Assembly (NCBI RefSeq): GCF_050920705.1
Contig: NZ_CP154799.1
Coordinates: 1,054,001 to 1,118,000, forward strand
DNA: 64,000 nt
Reading direction: 5' to 3'
From: Regnicoccus_A sp014224355
GTDB lineage: Bacteria; Cyanobacteriota; Cyanobacteriia; PCC-6307; Cyanobiaceae
In this document: positions 53,082 to 60,903 of the stretch, piece after piece
Numbering within the stretch: position 1 is the first letter of the stretch
Layout of the letters: each line of letters begins with the position of its first letter
Made by a program: the position numbers and the translations under genes
Notes under the pieces: model-generated
Seen by the model: the letters and a program-made list of their open reading frames with translations, nothing else
What the model was told of the DNA's origin: nothing
The model's database searches: none

Positions 53082-53567
53082 TGGTGCGATTGGACACCAC
53101 TGATCACTCACACCACTCCTGATGACGGAAATCCCTGCTGGTGCCCAGTAACCAGCCTTTGAGCGAGTGAGACAACGTCCTCCCCGTCAGCGCTATGCCG
53201 GTGGCTCCGGCCTGCCGATTGGTGGACCGCAGCATGAGCATCCTGATCAAAGGCGAGAGCTGCCGGCGTAAGCGCGAATGGCGAGCAGGCAGCTGCGCTT
53301 CGGCCAAGTTGATTTCGCCGCCACTCCGCATGATCCAGCACCCTTCGGTGCGAGGAGTGGCCTGACCCGCGAACAGGCTCATGGCATGCCCTGGCGGTGG
53401 TGCATCAGGCCAAGGAGCATGCCCGAAGTGAAGTCCTGTCCCGGTGATAGGGCTACGGGGATGCAGCCATTGAGCGATCGAGCCCGAACCAGACAAACGA
53501 TCCCGCAATCGCATGGGTGGGATGTGGGGGCTGACACGGCCGCCCCTTTCTGCCGGCAGGGCTGACC
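53082..53567. other. 486-bp stretch without an assigned gene
   Basis: High GC and several overlapping open frames on both strands (for example 53104-53514 minus, 53278-53565 plus), none with a motif, a good start or a family I recognise. It may be a remnant of a lost gene between the small protein gene and the pebAB operon. Confidence 0.4.
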
Positions 53568-54350
53568 TCAGAGGTCGAAGAGCACCCCGTGGATGTAGGC
53601 CTCAGTCCACTCGGCCCCGTGGAAACGGGTGAGCATGCCCCGTGCTGGGTCCTTCTCGGCCCGGTAGGCCACATAGCGCTGCTGGCCTGCCAGCAGTTCT
53701 TCGCAGCGCTTCTCCTCCACAGGAGTGGCTTCCGCCACCAGCTGGAGATAGAGATCGAAGTAGGCCACGAAGGCCGGAAAAACGGCTGAGCGGATCAGCT
53801 CATCTCCTTGCTCGCCGAGGGGAAGGCGCGTCCATAGGAACCCTGGAGAGAAGTAGGGCTCCGCTTCCGATGGAATCGGCCCCCCTGAAGGCAGAAGCTT
53901 CGTCCAGTTCTCCCACAGCGGCACCAGACGCTCCCAGACTTGCATGGTGTGGGCCTGATCCTTTTTGAGTGCGGGTTGAAGATCCAGCGCGATCAGATGG
54001 CCCGAGGGCAGAGTGACCAGATCGGCTCCGAAGAAGGGAAGATCGAAGTTGCTGGAGGGATTGGCCACGAAATTCAGCACCGAGGCGGCCACCCCGGCCT
54101 CCACGCACGCGGCCCGAACCTGCCGGAGCTTGTCAGTTCTGCACGCCCAGGTGGACGTTGTCACAGCGACGGGGTGGGCTTTGGAACCGGTGACACCTTC
54201 ACGCCGCAGAAAACGGGGCTCGATCGGGTAGGCCTCAGGCCGCAGAGGCTGAAGGGCCTCCACGGCGTGATCCAGGAAAGGCCCCCATCTCCATCCGGGC
54301 AGGGTGACTGGATCAAGGCTGCACGGGTGGGTCGGCAAGGAAGGAGTCAT
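53568..54350 (-). CDS. pebB: Phycoerythrobilin:ferredoxin oxidoreductase
   Basis: 260 residues of the ferredoxin-dependent bilin reductase family. PebB reduces 15,16-dihydrobiliverdin to 3Z-phycoerythrobilin. Supporting blocks are NFDLPFFGADLVTLPSGHLI (with the catalytic Asp region), LDLQPALKKD and YFSPGFLWTRLP. It overlaps the pebA end as ATGA, the classic pebA-pebB pair. Confidence 0.93.
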   Translation of the reverse strand: MTPSLPTHPCSLDPVTLPGWRWGPFLDHAVEALQPLRPEAYPIEPRFLRREGVTGSKAHPVAVTTSTWACRTDKLRQVRAACVEAGVAASVLNFVANPSSNFDLPFFGADLVTLPSGHLIALDLQPALKKDQAHTMQVWERLVPLWENWTKLLPSGGPIPSEAEPYFSPGFLWTRLPLGEQGDELIRSAVFPAFVAYFDLYLQLVAEATPVEEKRCEELLAGQQRYVAYRAEKDPARGMLTRFHGAEWTEAYIHGVLFDL

Positions 54351-55078
54351 GGGGCTAGCTCGGGGGTCGGATCGGGTGCCTGGCTGCTCCCGGGGAATAG
54401 AAACTCATGCAGGAAACGGTCCGACCAGGCCTTGCCGAAATGGCTGGTGAACAGACCGTGAGCTGGATCACGTTCGGCGCTGTAGATGTCGTAAGCGTTC
54501 TGCAGACGGGCTACCTCCTCAGGCTCCAGGGAAAGGCCGGTGGCGGGGCTGTCGTGCAGGGCCCAGTACTGGGAGAGAAAGGCACCGAACGCTTCGGGCA
54601 AGGCTCCCTGAGCCTGTTCAGCGTTCCCCCGGCAGAACAGCAGCCAGGGGGAGAAGTACTGGTGCGGGTCATAGGAGCGCATGGTCTCCTCGCCACTGAG
54701 ATCAGGAAACCGGTCGTGCAATCGATGCAGCCCCTGGAGGTGCCGATCCAGATAGTCCGGGGTCTGAAGCAGGGGCTGGAAATCGAGCACGGCCACCAGT
54801 TTCTGGCGTGTGCCGAACCAGAGCAGATCGATCCCCAGCAGAGGCTGGTCGCGGCTGAAGGCGGGATAGGCCACTGAGTTGAGCACCTGCAGACTGTCCC
54901 CTGCATCGAGCCGGGTCACCCGCCAGCGGCGGATGCCGGGCAAGTGCCACAGCCAGCTGCGGATGACGCTGTTGCCTTTGGCAGAGCGGCATTCCGCCAA
55001 GCCGTCCGGGATCGACAGAGCCTCTGCCCCCCTGGCTTTGATCCCGGCATGGAGCTCATCGAGGAAGGAGTCGAACAT
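54347..55078 (-). CDS. pebA: 15,16-dihydrobiliverdin:ferredoxin oxidoreductase
   Basis: 243 residues. PebA reduces biliverdin at the 15,16 double bond and channels the product to PebB. Family blocks: YPAFSRDQPLLGIDLLWFG, VAVLDFQPLLQ, YFSPWLLFCRG and YDIYSAERDPAHGLFTSHFG. It lies 15 nt after the cpcS-type gene and is coupled to pebB. Confidence 0.93.
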   Translation of the reverse strand: MFDSFLDELHAGIKARGAEALSIPDGLAECRSAKGNSVIRSWLWHLPGIRRWRVTRLDAGDSLQVLNSVAYPAFSRDQPLLGIDLLWFGTRQKLVAVLDFQPLLQTPDYLDRHLQGLHRLHDRFPDLSGEETMRSYDPHQYFSPWLLFCRGNAEQAQGALPEAFGAFLSQYWALHDSPATGLSLEPEEVARLQNAYDIYSAERDPAHGLFTSHFGKAWSDRFLHEFLFPGSSQAPDPTPELAP

Positions 55079-55093
55079 GGGGAGGATCAGGCC

Positions 55094-55702
55094 TCAGTGG
55101 CCAGTCGCTGGGGTGGAGAGGTGGAAACGACTCTGGGCGTTAGCAGACATGGCTTCCAGCTGATCGGTGCTGGGGCAGCGCAGCTCTGTGCAATAGGTTG
55201 TCATGCTGACGCCATCGAGAAACTGCACACTGCTGACACGGATTCGTACCCCCTCGGTCACAAACCAGCAACGCTCCACGCCGACATTTGTGTCATAGCG
55301 GGTGGTAATCGTCAACAGGCCGTCATCGGCAAAGGAGTAGGTGCTCATCACCGGCTGCTTCTCGATGTAGCCCTTGTCGCGCAGTAGAAATCCCTGGCGG
55401 GGATTCTGGTCATCCACCACATCGACCAGCACGGCCGCCTGCTCGTCACTGCGGCTCCCCTCCTTGAGGTTGCTTTCCCACCAGAAGCGAGCTCCGCCCG
55501 CCACTTGGGCTGAGGCCAGCCCAAGGCTGTCGCAGACCCGCTGAACCACCGCATCGGAGGCCTCGAATGGCTCGATTGTGAGGTTGGAATCGCCGGCTTC
55601 ATCGTCCTGATGATCGAGATGGTGAACGGCGCGGCGCGTCAACCAGGTACCGGCACTGGCGGCCAGGAACTCCGCCATGGTCAACGGTGGTGCGGTCTGC
55701 AT
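55094..55702 (-). CDS. cpcS: CpcS/CpeS-family phycobiliprotein lyase
   Basis: 202 residues, lipocalin-like. Blocks: MAEFLAASAGTWLTRRAVHH, FWWESNL, AAVLVDVVDDQNPRQGFLLR, YTEK-like GYIEKQPVMSTYSFADDG and VERCWFVTEGVRIRVSSVQ. CpcS-type lyases attach bilins to Cys82/84 of beta subunits and allophycocyanin. It lies 4 nt after ho1 and before pebA, so bilin synthesis and transfer are joined in one operon. Confidence 0.82.
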   Translation of the reverse strand: MQTAPPLTMAEFLAASAGTWLTRRAVHHLDHQDDEAGDSNLTIEPFEASDAVVQRVCDSLGLASAQVAGGARFWWESNLKEGSRSDEQAAVLVDVVDDQNPRQGFLLRDKGYIEKQPVMSTYSFADDGLLTITTRYDTNVGVERCWFVTEGVRIRVSSVQFLDGVSMTTYCTELRCPSTDQLEAMSANAQSRFHLSTPATGH

Positions 55703-55706
55703 CGAA

Positions 55707-56420
55707 TCAGGCGGCGACAGCCTCGGTGCTGCCGGCCCGCTGGCGACGGGTGAGGAAGCCGAAGAGCACCTTTCCGATGGCCGCCACCAGGTTGCCTTCC
55801 AGTTCCTGGAACATCCTCATGTTGCAGTGGAAGGCCTCGTTGGCCTCGGCCACGATGCGATCAGCGGTGGCCTGGTCGATCGGCAGTGCGTCGAGGGTGG
55901 CGCGGTAGGTGGTCTTGAACGCCTTCTCGTCGGCGATGGCGTCGAACTCGTAGAAGCGCAGGCCGTCGTGCTCGCTCAGGTTCATCGCCTTCTGGGCGAT
56001 GTTCTTGAGAATGATGCCGCCGGAGAGATCGCCGATGTAGCGGGTGTAGTGATGGCCCACCAGCAGCTCTGGGGCGTCCTTGGCCACCTGATGCAGACGG
56101 GCCACATAGGACTGAGCTCCAGGTGTGGCCTGGATCTTCTGGCGCCAGTCGCCTCCGTAGTAAAAGGTGAGATCCTGCTCAAGGGCCTCGCGGCGGTTGA
56201 GCTCGGCGAAGGCGATCGGCCCGACCACTGGATGAGAGGTGAGCTTGCCGATCGCCTCTTCCATGGCGCTGTACACATACCAGAGGTCGGCCACCAGGGT
56301 GCGGTAGCTGGCCTTGTCCACCACCCCCTTGAGGAAGCAGCTCACAAAACCGGTGTTCTCGGCCATCGTGTGGGCTTTTTTGGTTCCCTCCCTCAATTGG
56401 GAAGCAAGTGCGACAGGCAT
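55707..56420 (-). CDS. ho1: Heme oxygenase, biliverdin-producing
   Basis: 237 residues. HO1 opens heme to biliverdin IXalpha, the first step to all phycobilins. The N-terminal LREGTKKAHTMAENTGFV contains the proximal His and GHHYTRYIGDLSGGIILKNI is the distal helix with its conserved glycines. First gene of the ho1-cpcS-pebA-pebB run. Confidence 0.96.
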   Translation of the reverse strand: MPVALASQLREGTKKAHTMAENTGFVSCFLKGVVDKASYRTLVADLWYVYSAMEEAIGKLTSHPVVGPIAFAELNRREALEQDLTFYYGGDWRQKIQATPGAQSYVARLHQVAKDAPELLVGHHYTRYIGDLSGGIILKNIAQKAMNLSEHDGLRFYEFDAIADEKAFKTTYRATLDALPIDQATADRIVAEANEAFHCNMRMFQELEGNLVAAIGKVLFGFLTRRQRAGSTEAVAA

Positions 56421-56575
56421 GGGGAGGGAGGCGGAAGAGGGCAGTCTTGAACGCTACAAGTGCCCACCCCCTGAATACGTCCATCAGCCGGAGGGCCTTA
56501 AGGAAACTCTTGAAAACAATCGGTGGCGATGTGTCGCGACTGATCCAGCCACCGCCGGCTGAGCCCAGGGTTGGA

Positions 56576-56791
56576 TCAGGTGGAAGAGCTGGTGTCCCGT
56601 TGGCTGAGCAGTTGTGTCAGGACGGCCTCGATGCGCTGCAGTTCGGCGTGGGAGGCGAGGGTGGCATCCACCTTCTTCTGGGGGAGCTTGAGACGCTGGC
56701 CCATGGCCGTGACATCAGCCACTAGGCGATCCCTGTAGGCGGCAAGGACCTCGATGGAGTCGTTCAGTTCCTGAAGGCTGGGTTCTGACAT
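56576..56791 (-). CDS. Small conserved coiled-coil-like protein
   Basis: 71 residues (MSEPSLQELNDSIEVLAAYR). Helical with heptad-like leucines, a conserved-looking core VTAMGQRLKLPQKKVDATLA, and a Ser/Thr tail. I recall similar short proteins in picocyanobacterial pigment regions. It lies 155 nt upstream of ho1 on the same strand. Function unknown. Confidence 0.65.
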   Translation of the reverse strand: MSEPSLQELNDSIEVLAAYRDRLVADVTAMGQRLKLPQKKVDATLASHAELQRIEAVLTQLLSQRDTSSST

Positions 56792-57201
56792 GGAGTGGCG
56801 CAGTCCTGCCGATCAGGGTACGAAGCCGGCTGACGCGTGCCATGACCAGCGCGCCAGATCACCCGCCGCCGCCATCCGAAGCAGAAGAAAATGTGAAATA
56901 CGCTCTTCGGTGAGGGCCTGCTTCTTCCCGGCACCAGGGTCATGACTCTGGGGACCCCTGTTCCTGCGTGGGGTCTTGTCGGCTGCCACCATCGCGCGCA
57001 TGGCCGGCCTGGTTCGCGTCACGAAATCTTGCGTGACGCGTTTATAGGGGGGGGTGCCAGGGTCTCCGGGTAACTTCATGGAGCTTCGGTCCTCGGGACT
57101 AGCGCGATCAATGGTTTCCTGATTTCTCCTGTAGCAATCAGAGCCGTTTGAGTAATGCACGAAGCTTCTTCCAACATTTTCCCTAGTCCGGGTTTGTCCC
57201 C
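56792..57201. other. Promoter region upstream of cpeBA
   Basis: 410 bases between the small minus-strand gene and cpeB. A minus-strand frame of 115 codons (56813-57160) shows no protein features and is rejected. The region has a perfect palindrome (57015-57040) and an AT-rich block from about 57095 to 57190 that fits a leader or promoter. No clear Shine-Dalgarno precedes cpeB. Confidence 0.55.
57015..57040. promoter_or_regulatory. Perfect 9-bp inverted repeat upstream of cpeBA
   Basis: CGCGTCACG - 8 nt spacer AAATCTTG - CGTGACGCG, with no mismatch. It ends 161 nt before the cpeB start. The size suits a dimeric regulator or an RNA hairpin; TTTATA follows directly. Candidate control site for phycoerythrin expression. 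Confidence 0.5.
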
Positions 57202-57762
57202 ATGCTCGACGCCTTTTCTCGCACAGTTATCAGTGCTGACGCCAAAAACACTGCCATTGGTAGTGGCGAACTGGCGACACTTCGCAATTACGTTGCCGAG
57301 GGCAACAAGAGGCTTGACGCCGTTAACGCCATCACCTCCAATGCCTCCTGCATCGTTTCTGATGCTGTCACTGGCATGATCTGTGAGAACACCGGTCTGA
57401 TCCAGGCTGGTGGTAACTGCTATCCCAACCGTCGCATGGCCGCTTGCCTCCGCGATGGAGAGATCGTGCTGCGCTACATCAGCTATGCACTCTTGGCTGG
57501 TGATCCGTCTGTGCTGGATGACCGCTGCCTGAACGGCCTCAAGGAGACCTACATCGCTCTGGGCGTGCCTCTGCAGTCGGCTGCTCGTGCCGTGTCCATC
57601 ATGAAGGCATCCTCCACCGCCCACATCAACGAGACCAATACCACCGGCACCAATCCTGACGAGACCCGTTTCCGCAAGATGGAAACAGTCCAGGGTGACT
57701 GCTCCGCCTTGGTGGCCGAAGCTGCTTCCTACTTTGACCGCGTGGCCAGCGCACTCGCCTGA
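57202..57762 (+). CDS. cpeB: C-phycoerythrin class I beta subunit
   Basis: 186 residues. The bilin-binding cysteines are all present: Cys50 and Cys61 (doubly linked bilin; NASCIVSD, MICENTG), Cys82 (MAACLRDGE) and Cys167 (GDCSALV). Asn72 (GGNCYPNRR), normally methylated, is kept. Together with alpha it forms the green-absorbing rod hexamer. 53 nt before cpeA. Confidence 0.96.
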   Translation: MLDAFSRTVISADAKNTAIGSGELATLRNYVAEGNKRLDAVNAITSNASCIVSDAVTGMICENTGLIQAGGNCYPNRRMAACLRDGEIVLRYISYALLAGDPSVLDDRCLNGLKETYIALGVPLQSAARAVSIMKASSTAHINETNTTGTNPDETRFRKMETVQGDCSALVAEAASYFDRVASALA

Positions 57763-57815
57763 TCGGCTGAGTTGTCCATTTTCACTTTTTCACCCTCCAA
57801 CACAGGAAACATTCG

Positions 57816-58310
57816 ATGAAATCAGTTGTCACCACCGTTGTGACCGCCGCTGACGCCGCCGGTCGCTTCCCCAGCCAGAACGACCTCGAGGCCGTTCAGG
57901 GCAACATCCAGCGCGCCGCGGCCCGCTTGGAAGCCGCTGAGAAGCTGGCGAATGGTTGGGAAAAAGTTACCCGTGAAGCCGGCGATGCCTGCTTCAAGAA
58001 GTACCCCTACCTCAAGCAGCAAGGCGAAGCTGGCAGCACCCAGACCAAGGTCGACAAGTGCTACCGCGATCTGGGCCACTACCTGCGCCTGATCAACTAC
58101 TGCCTCGTGGTGGGCGGCACCGGCCCCCTCGACGAGTGGGGCATCGCAGGAGCTCGTGAGGTGTACCGCACCCTCAACCTGCCCACCTCGGCCTACGTGG
58201 AGGCACTCACCTACACCCGTGACCGCGCCTGCTCCCCCCGCGACATGAGCCCCCAGGCTCTCAACGAGTTCAAGAGCTACCTGGATTACGCCATCAACTC
58301 CCTCTCCTGA
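57816..58310 (+). CDS. cpeA: C-phycoerythrin class I alpha subunit
   Basis: 164 residues, the class I length. Bilin sites are Cys82 (VDKCYRDLGHYLRLINY) and Cys139 (RDRACSPRDMSPQA). No extra Cys near residue 75 is seen, so this is PE-I, not PE-II. A strong terminator follows at 58331. Confidence 0.97.
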   Translation: MKSVVTTVVTAADAAGRFPSQNDLEAVQGNIQRAAARLEAAEKLANGWEKVTREAGDACFKKYPYLKQQGEAGSTQTKVDKCYRDLGHYLRLINYCLVVGGTGPLDEWGIAGAREVYRTLNLPTSAYVEALTYTRDRACSPRDMSPQALNEFKSYLDYAINSLS

Positions 58311-58330
58311 GGTCGGTCTGATCTGCAGTG

Positions 58331-58357
58331 GGGAGGCCTTTGGGCCTCCCTTTTTTT
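58331..58357 (+). terminator. Rho-independent terminator after cpeBA
   Basis: Stem GGGAGGCC / GGCCTCCC with loop TTTG, followed by seven T. It lies 20 nt after cpeA and only 6 nt before the cpeZ start, so partial read-through would give cpeZ at lower level than cpeBA. Confidence 0.92.
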
Positions 58358-58363
58358 CTGTTT

Positions 58364-59035
58364 ATGGCTACTCCTTCCTCCCAACGCCTCCTCTTGATGG
58401 CTCCTGCCACCAGCGCCACCGCTCTTGATCAGCTGTTCGTCGATCTCGCGCATCCCAATCCCTACGTGCAGACCGAGGCCTTCCTGGCCATGGTCCGCCA
58501 CCACTCCGAGGCTTCCCTGCCGCGTCTTATCCTCCTGCTCGATCATGAGGACGTTGTTCGACGGCGGGCCGCCGTGCGAGCCCTGGGTGCTTTCGGGGAG
58601 AAGGCGATGCTGCCGCTGGCACAGAAATTTCAGTCAAGCCGCGATGGCACCGTTCGCGCCAGTTGCGTGAAGGCCTATGCCCAGATCGCCTCGAATCTCC
58701 CCGGCCTTCAATTCCCCAGCGAAGCCATGGCTGTCCTCAAGACCGCTCTGGATGACGAGTCCCCCGTGGTGGCCATTGCGGCAGTGATGGCCCTCGGCCA
58801 GGTGGGGGAACAGGCCCTTCCGCTGTTGATCCAAGTCTGCCGGGGAAGTAACGAGGCTCAAGCTGTGGCAGCGGTGAATGCCCTCGCCAACATCGATCAT
58901 CCCGATGTTTCGATCTGCCTGGCCCAGTTGGCAGCCTGTGAGGACACCGACGCGTATGTACGGGAGTCTGTGTCCTCCGCATTGGTAAGGGTTGAGGATC
59001 TGCGTGGGCGTCAGCCTTCCTTGCTGTCCTCTTGA
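58364..59035 (+). CDS. cpeZ: Phycoerythrin bilin lyase/chaperone CpeZ
   Basis: 223 residues from the ATG at 58364. HEAT repeats: VDLAHPNPYVQTEAFLAM, VVRRRAAVRALGAFGEKAM, VVAIAAVMALGQVGEQALPL. CpeZ assists CpeY in loading Cys82 of CpeA and also supports CpeB. Its position directly after cpeA supports the name. The 3' end overlaps the convergent lyase gene by 25 nt. Confidence 0.82.
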   Translation: MATPSSQRLLLMAPATSATALDQLFVDLAHPNPYVQTEAFLAMVRHHSEASLPRLILLLDHEDVVRRRAAVRALGAFGEKAMLPLAQKFQSSRDGTVRASCVKAYAQIASNLPGLQFPSEAMAVLKTALDDESPVVAIAAVMALGQVGEQALPLLIQVCRGSNEAQAVAAVNALANIDHPDVSICLAQLAACEDTDAYVRESVSSALVRVEDLRGRQPSLLSS

Positions 59036-59946
59036 TGCTGCCTCAGTTGCTGAATAGAGAGGTTCAGGATGGGTTTCACTTCAGGGCTGGTTTCGCTGCC
59101 TGCAGCTGACTCCAGATCTGGTAGGGCGTCAATCGCCCCTAGTTTCATCAGAGAGAGGGCCGTGTTCTTGCGCACCTGAGCCGAGTTGTCATCGAGCAAG
59201 GGTTTCAGTAAAGGAGTTGCCCAGGTCGGCTCGTGGAGTTTCCCGAGCAGGATGACGGCTTCGGCTCGTACGAGTTCAGCGGAATCGCCAAGAGCCTCGA
59301 TCACCAGCTCTCGGGCTTCCTGGTCATTGAGAGACTGAATTTGCTCACCAAGAGCAGCAATGGCTGCGATCCTCACCTCGGTGTGGGAGGACCGTGCGGC
59401 GCGTCGCAGGGCAGCGGGTGCCTGGGCGCCAACGAAGGCAAGCCCCCAACCGGCCAGGCCCAGATGCATGGAGCTACTCTCGCTGCTGGAGAGAACGGCA
59501 ATGAGCGCATCCACGGCACACTCTCCGGTGGCGGCCATTGCGCCGACAGCCGATCCCTGCACCACTGGATCCCCATCGTTCAGCAGGGCATCAACCAGAA
59601 CAGGCAGAGCTTCAGGATCAGCGATCAGAGTGAGGGTTTTCGCGGCTGCACGGCGAACTGTCACATTCTCATGGGTGCGCAGTGCGTGGCAGAGAGCCGG
59701 TACGGCTGCTGTGCCGATCGCACCAAGGCTTTCGGCGAATGTGAGACGCATCAGGCCACGTGGATCTCCCAGCCCTGCCACCATTTTTTCGATCAGAATC
59801 TCGTCGCCTTGGGGGCGTTCACCTGAACGAAGTTGCTTCTTGAGATCTGCGGCCAGCAGGGAGGCCTCTGACTCGCTGAGGAAGACGGCTGGAGGTGTGG
59901 CTGGAACGCCGGTGGGCTCACTGCTCAAGGCTTCTGGGGGGAGCAT
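59011..59946 (-). CDS. HEAT-repeat bilin lyase, CpeF/MpeU/MpeV type
   Basis: 311 residues: about 60 leading residues, then HEAT repeats (LTFAESLGAIGTAAVPAL, VTVRRAAAKTLTLIADPEAL, VVQGSAVGAMAATGE, VRAEAVILLGKLHEPTWATP). Length and genomic place fit the CpeF/MpeV group that loads the doubly linked bilin at beta Cys50/61, or MpeU. The lack of MPE genes nearby favours CpeF. Naming to subtype is not secure. Confidence 0.72.
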   Translation of the reverse strand: MLPPEALSSEPTGVPATPPAVFLSESEASLLAADLKKQLRSGERPQGDEILIEKMVAGLGDPRGLMRLTFAESLGAIGTAAVPALCHALRTHENVTVRRAAAKTLTLIADPEALPVLVDALLNDGDPVVQGSAVGAMAATGECAVDALIAVLSSSESSSMHLGLAGWGLAFVGAQAPAALRRAARSSHTEVRIAAIAALGEQIQSLNDQEARELVIEALGDSAELVRAEAVILLGKLHEPTWATPLLKPLLDDNSAQVRKNTALSLMKLGAIDALPDLESAAGSETSPEVKPILNLSIQQLRQHQEDSKEG

Positions 59947-60024
59947 GGGTCATTGTCTCAGCATGGAAGCCATAGTGGTGACTGGTGACGTGGCAAGTAA
60001 CATGTCAAGCTTCCAAGCACTCCC

Positions 60025-60465
60025 ATGACCACATTTCTGCTGTCCCACAACCTGCAGGTTCAGAGTGGATCTGTGCCGCCATGGGATGCCCAACAACTGG
60101 CTGAGGGGCTGCCGCTTCACTGCTCCAGCATCACCAAGGCCGAGGCTCTGTCCCATCCTCACTGGTTGATCAGGATCGAGAGCCCAGCAGACTCGACGGC
60201 GCTGGCCAGGGAACTCTTGAAGGGCTGGGCCTTGCTGCGGCAGCACCATGGCCACGATACGAACCATACGATTCTGGCTCTGGGCGGCCGCAAGGACATG
60301 CCATCTGCACCCGGATCTCCACTGGAGCTGGGCGCCTGGGGGGTTGACATCGTGGAGACGGTGGATGCCGATGCTTTTCTTGCGTCCATCAACTGGCAAG
60401 CCCTGAAGGCGGGCCGACCTGCCGATGGTGTCTTCGAGCTGCTGCTTGATCCTGCACAGGGCTAG
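60025..60465 (+). CDS. DUF2656 family protein
   Basis: 146 residues (MTTFLLSHNLQVQSGSVPPW). Conserved parts are HPHWLIRIES, HTILALGGRKDMPSAPGSPL, ELGAWGVDIVETVDADAFL and INWQALKAGRPADGVFEL. The family is found in cyanobacteria with phycobilisomes, often near rod genes; function unknown. It is divergent from the CpeF-type gene and convergent with the CpcD-like gene. Confidence 0.75.
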   Translation: MTTFLLSHNLQVQSGSVPPWDAQQLAEGLPLHCSSITKAEALSHPHWLIRIESPADSTALARELLKGWALLRQHHGHDTNHTILALGGRKDMPSAPGSPLELGAWGVDIVETVDADAFLASINWQALKAGRPADGVFELLLDPAQG

Positions 60466-60497
60466 TGAGTGGCCAGGGGCTCGCTTGAAGCGCCCCC

Positions 60498-60752
60498 TCA
60501 CCCCTTCTTGTTGCTGGCACGTTTACGTGATGGCCTGTCCTCCGAGGTGTTCTCTGCGGCTGTGGGAGCAGAGTCCGAATGTTCGGCGATGGATGCGCCC
60601 ACATGGGTGACGACGGCACCTTGCTGGTGGAGGCCATTCATCATGCTGCTGAGGCTTTGCAGTGGAATCCTCAGGACTCTGCTGGAGAGGCGTTGGGGAG
60701 TCTGCGGATAGGCCACGGTGACGACGAGTGCGTCGGTGAGAGATGGTCCCAT
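60498..60752 (-). CDS. Small CpcD-like linker-domain protein
   Basis: 84 residues. The part VVTVAYPQ ... SRVLRIPLQSLSSMMNGLHQ with GAVVTHVGAS follows the CpcD/ApcC linker pattern (two beta strands, a helix, then GxxVxxV). A hydrophilic tail ends in basic residues (SRKRASNKKG). It may cap phycoerythrin rods or bind assembly factors. It is divergent from cpeY by about 150 nt. Confidence 0.5.
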   Translation of the reverse strand: MGPSLTDALVVTVAYPQTPQRLSSRVLRIPLQSLSSMMNGLHQQGAVVTHVGASIAEHSDSAPTAAENTSEDRPSRKRASNKKG

Positions 60753-60903
60753 AGTATGTTGTGCGAGAGGATCGCATTATGCCGAAAAGTCTCGTTGGTT
60801 CCTCCTTTCGCAATGATCGTATACAACACTCTTCGTTAGGGGACAAACCGGGGAAAGGGAACGCGTAAATGGGACAATGGAGTATCGCTAGATCTGGGTG
60901 ACG

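Noticed and set aside
53104..53514. Overlapping frames on both strands in the 486-bp gap before pebB
   Set aside because: None has a convincing start, motif or composition; reported as unassigned sequence instead.
56813..57160. 115-codon frame on the minus strand upstream of cpeB
   Set aside because: No motif, no ribosome site, no recognisable family, and it covers the cpeBA promoter region and palindrome.
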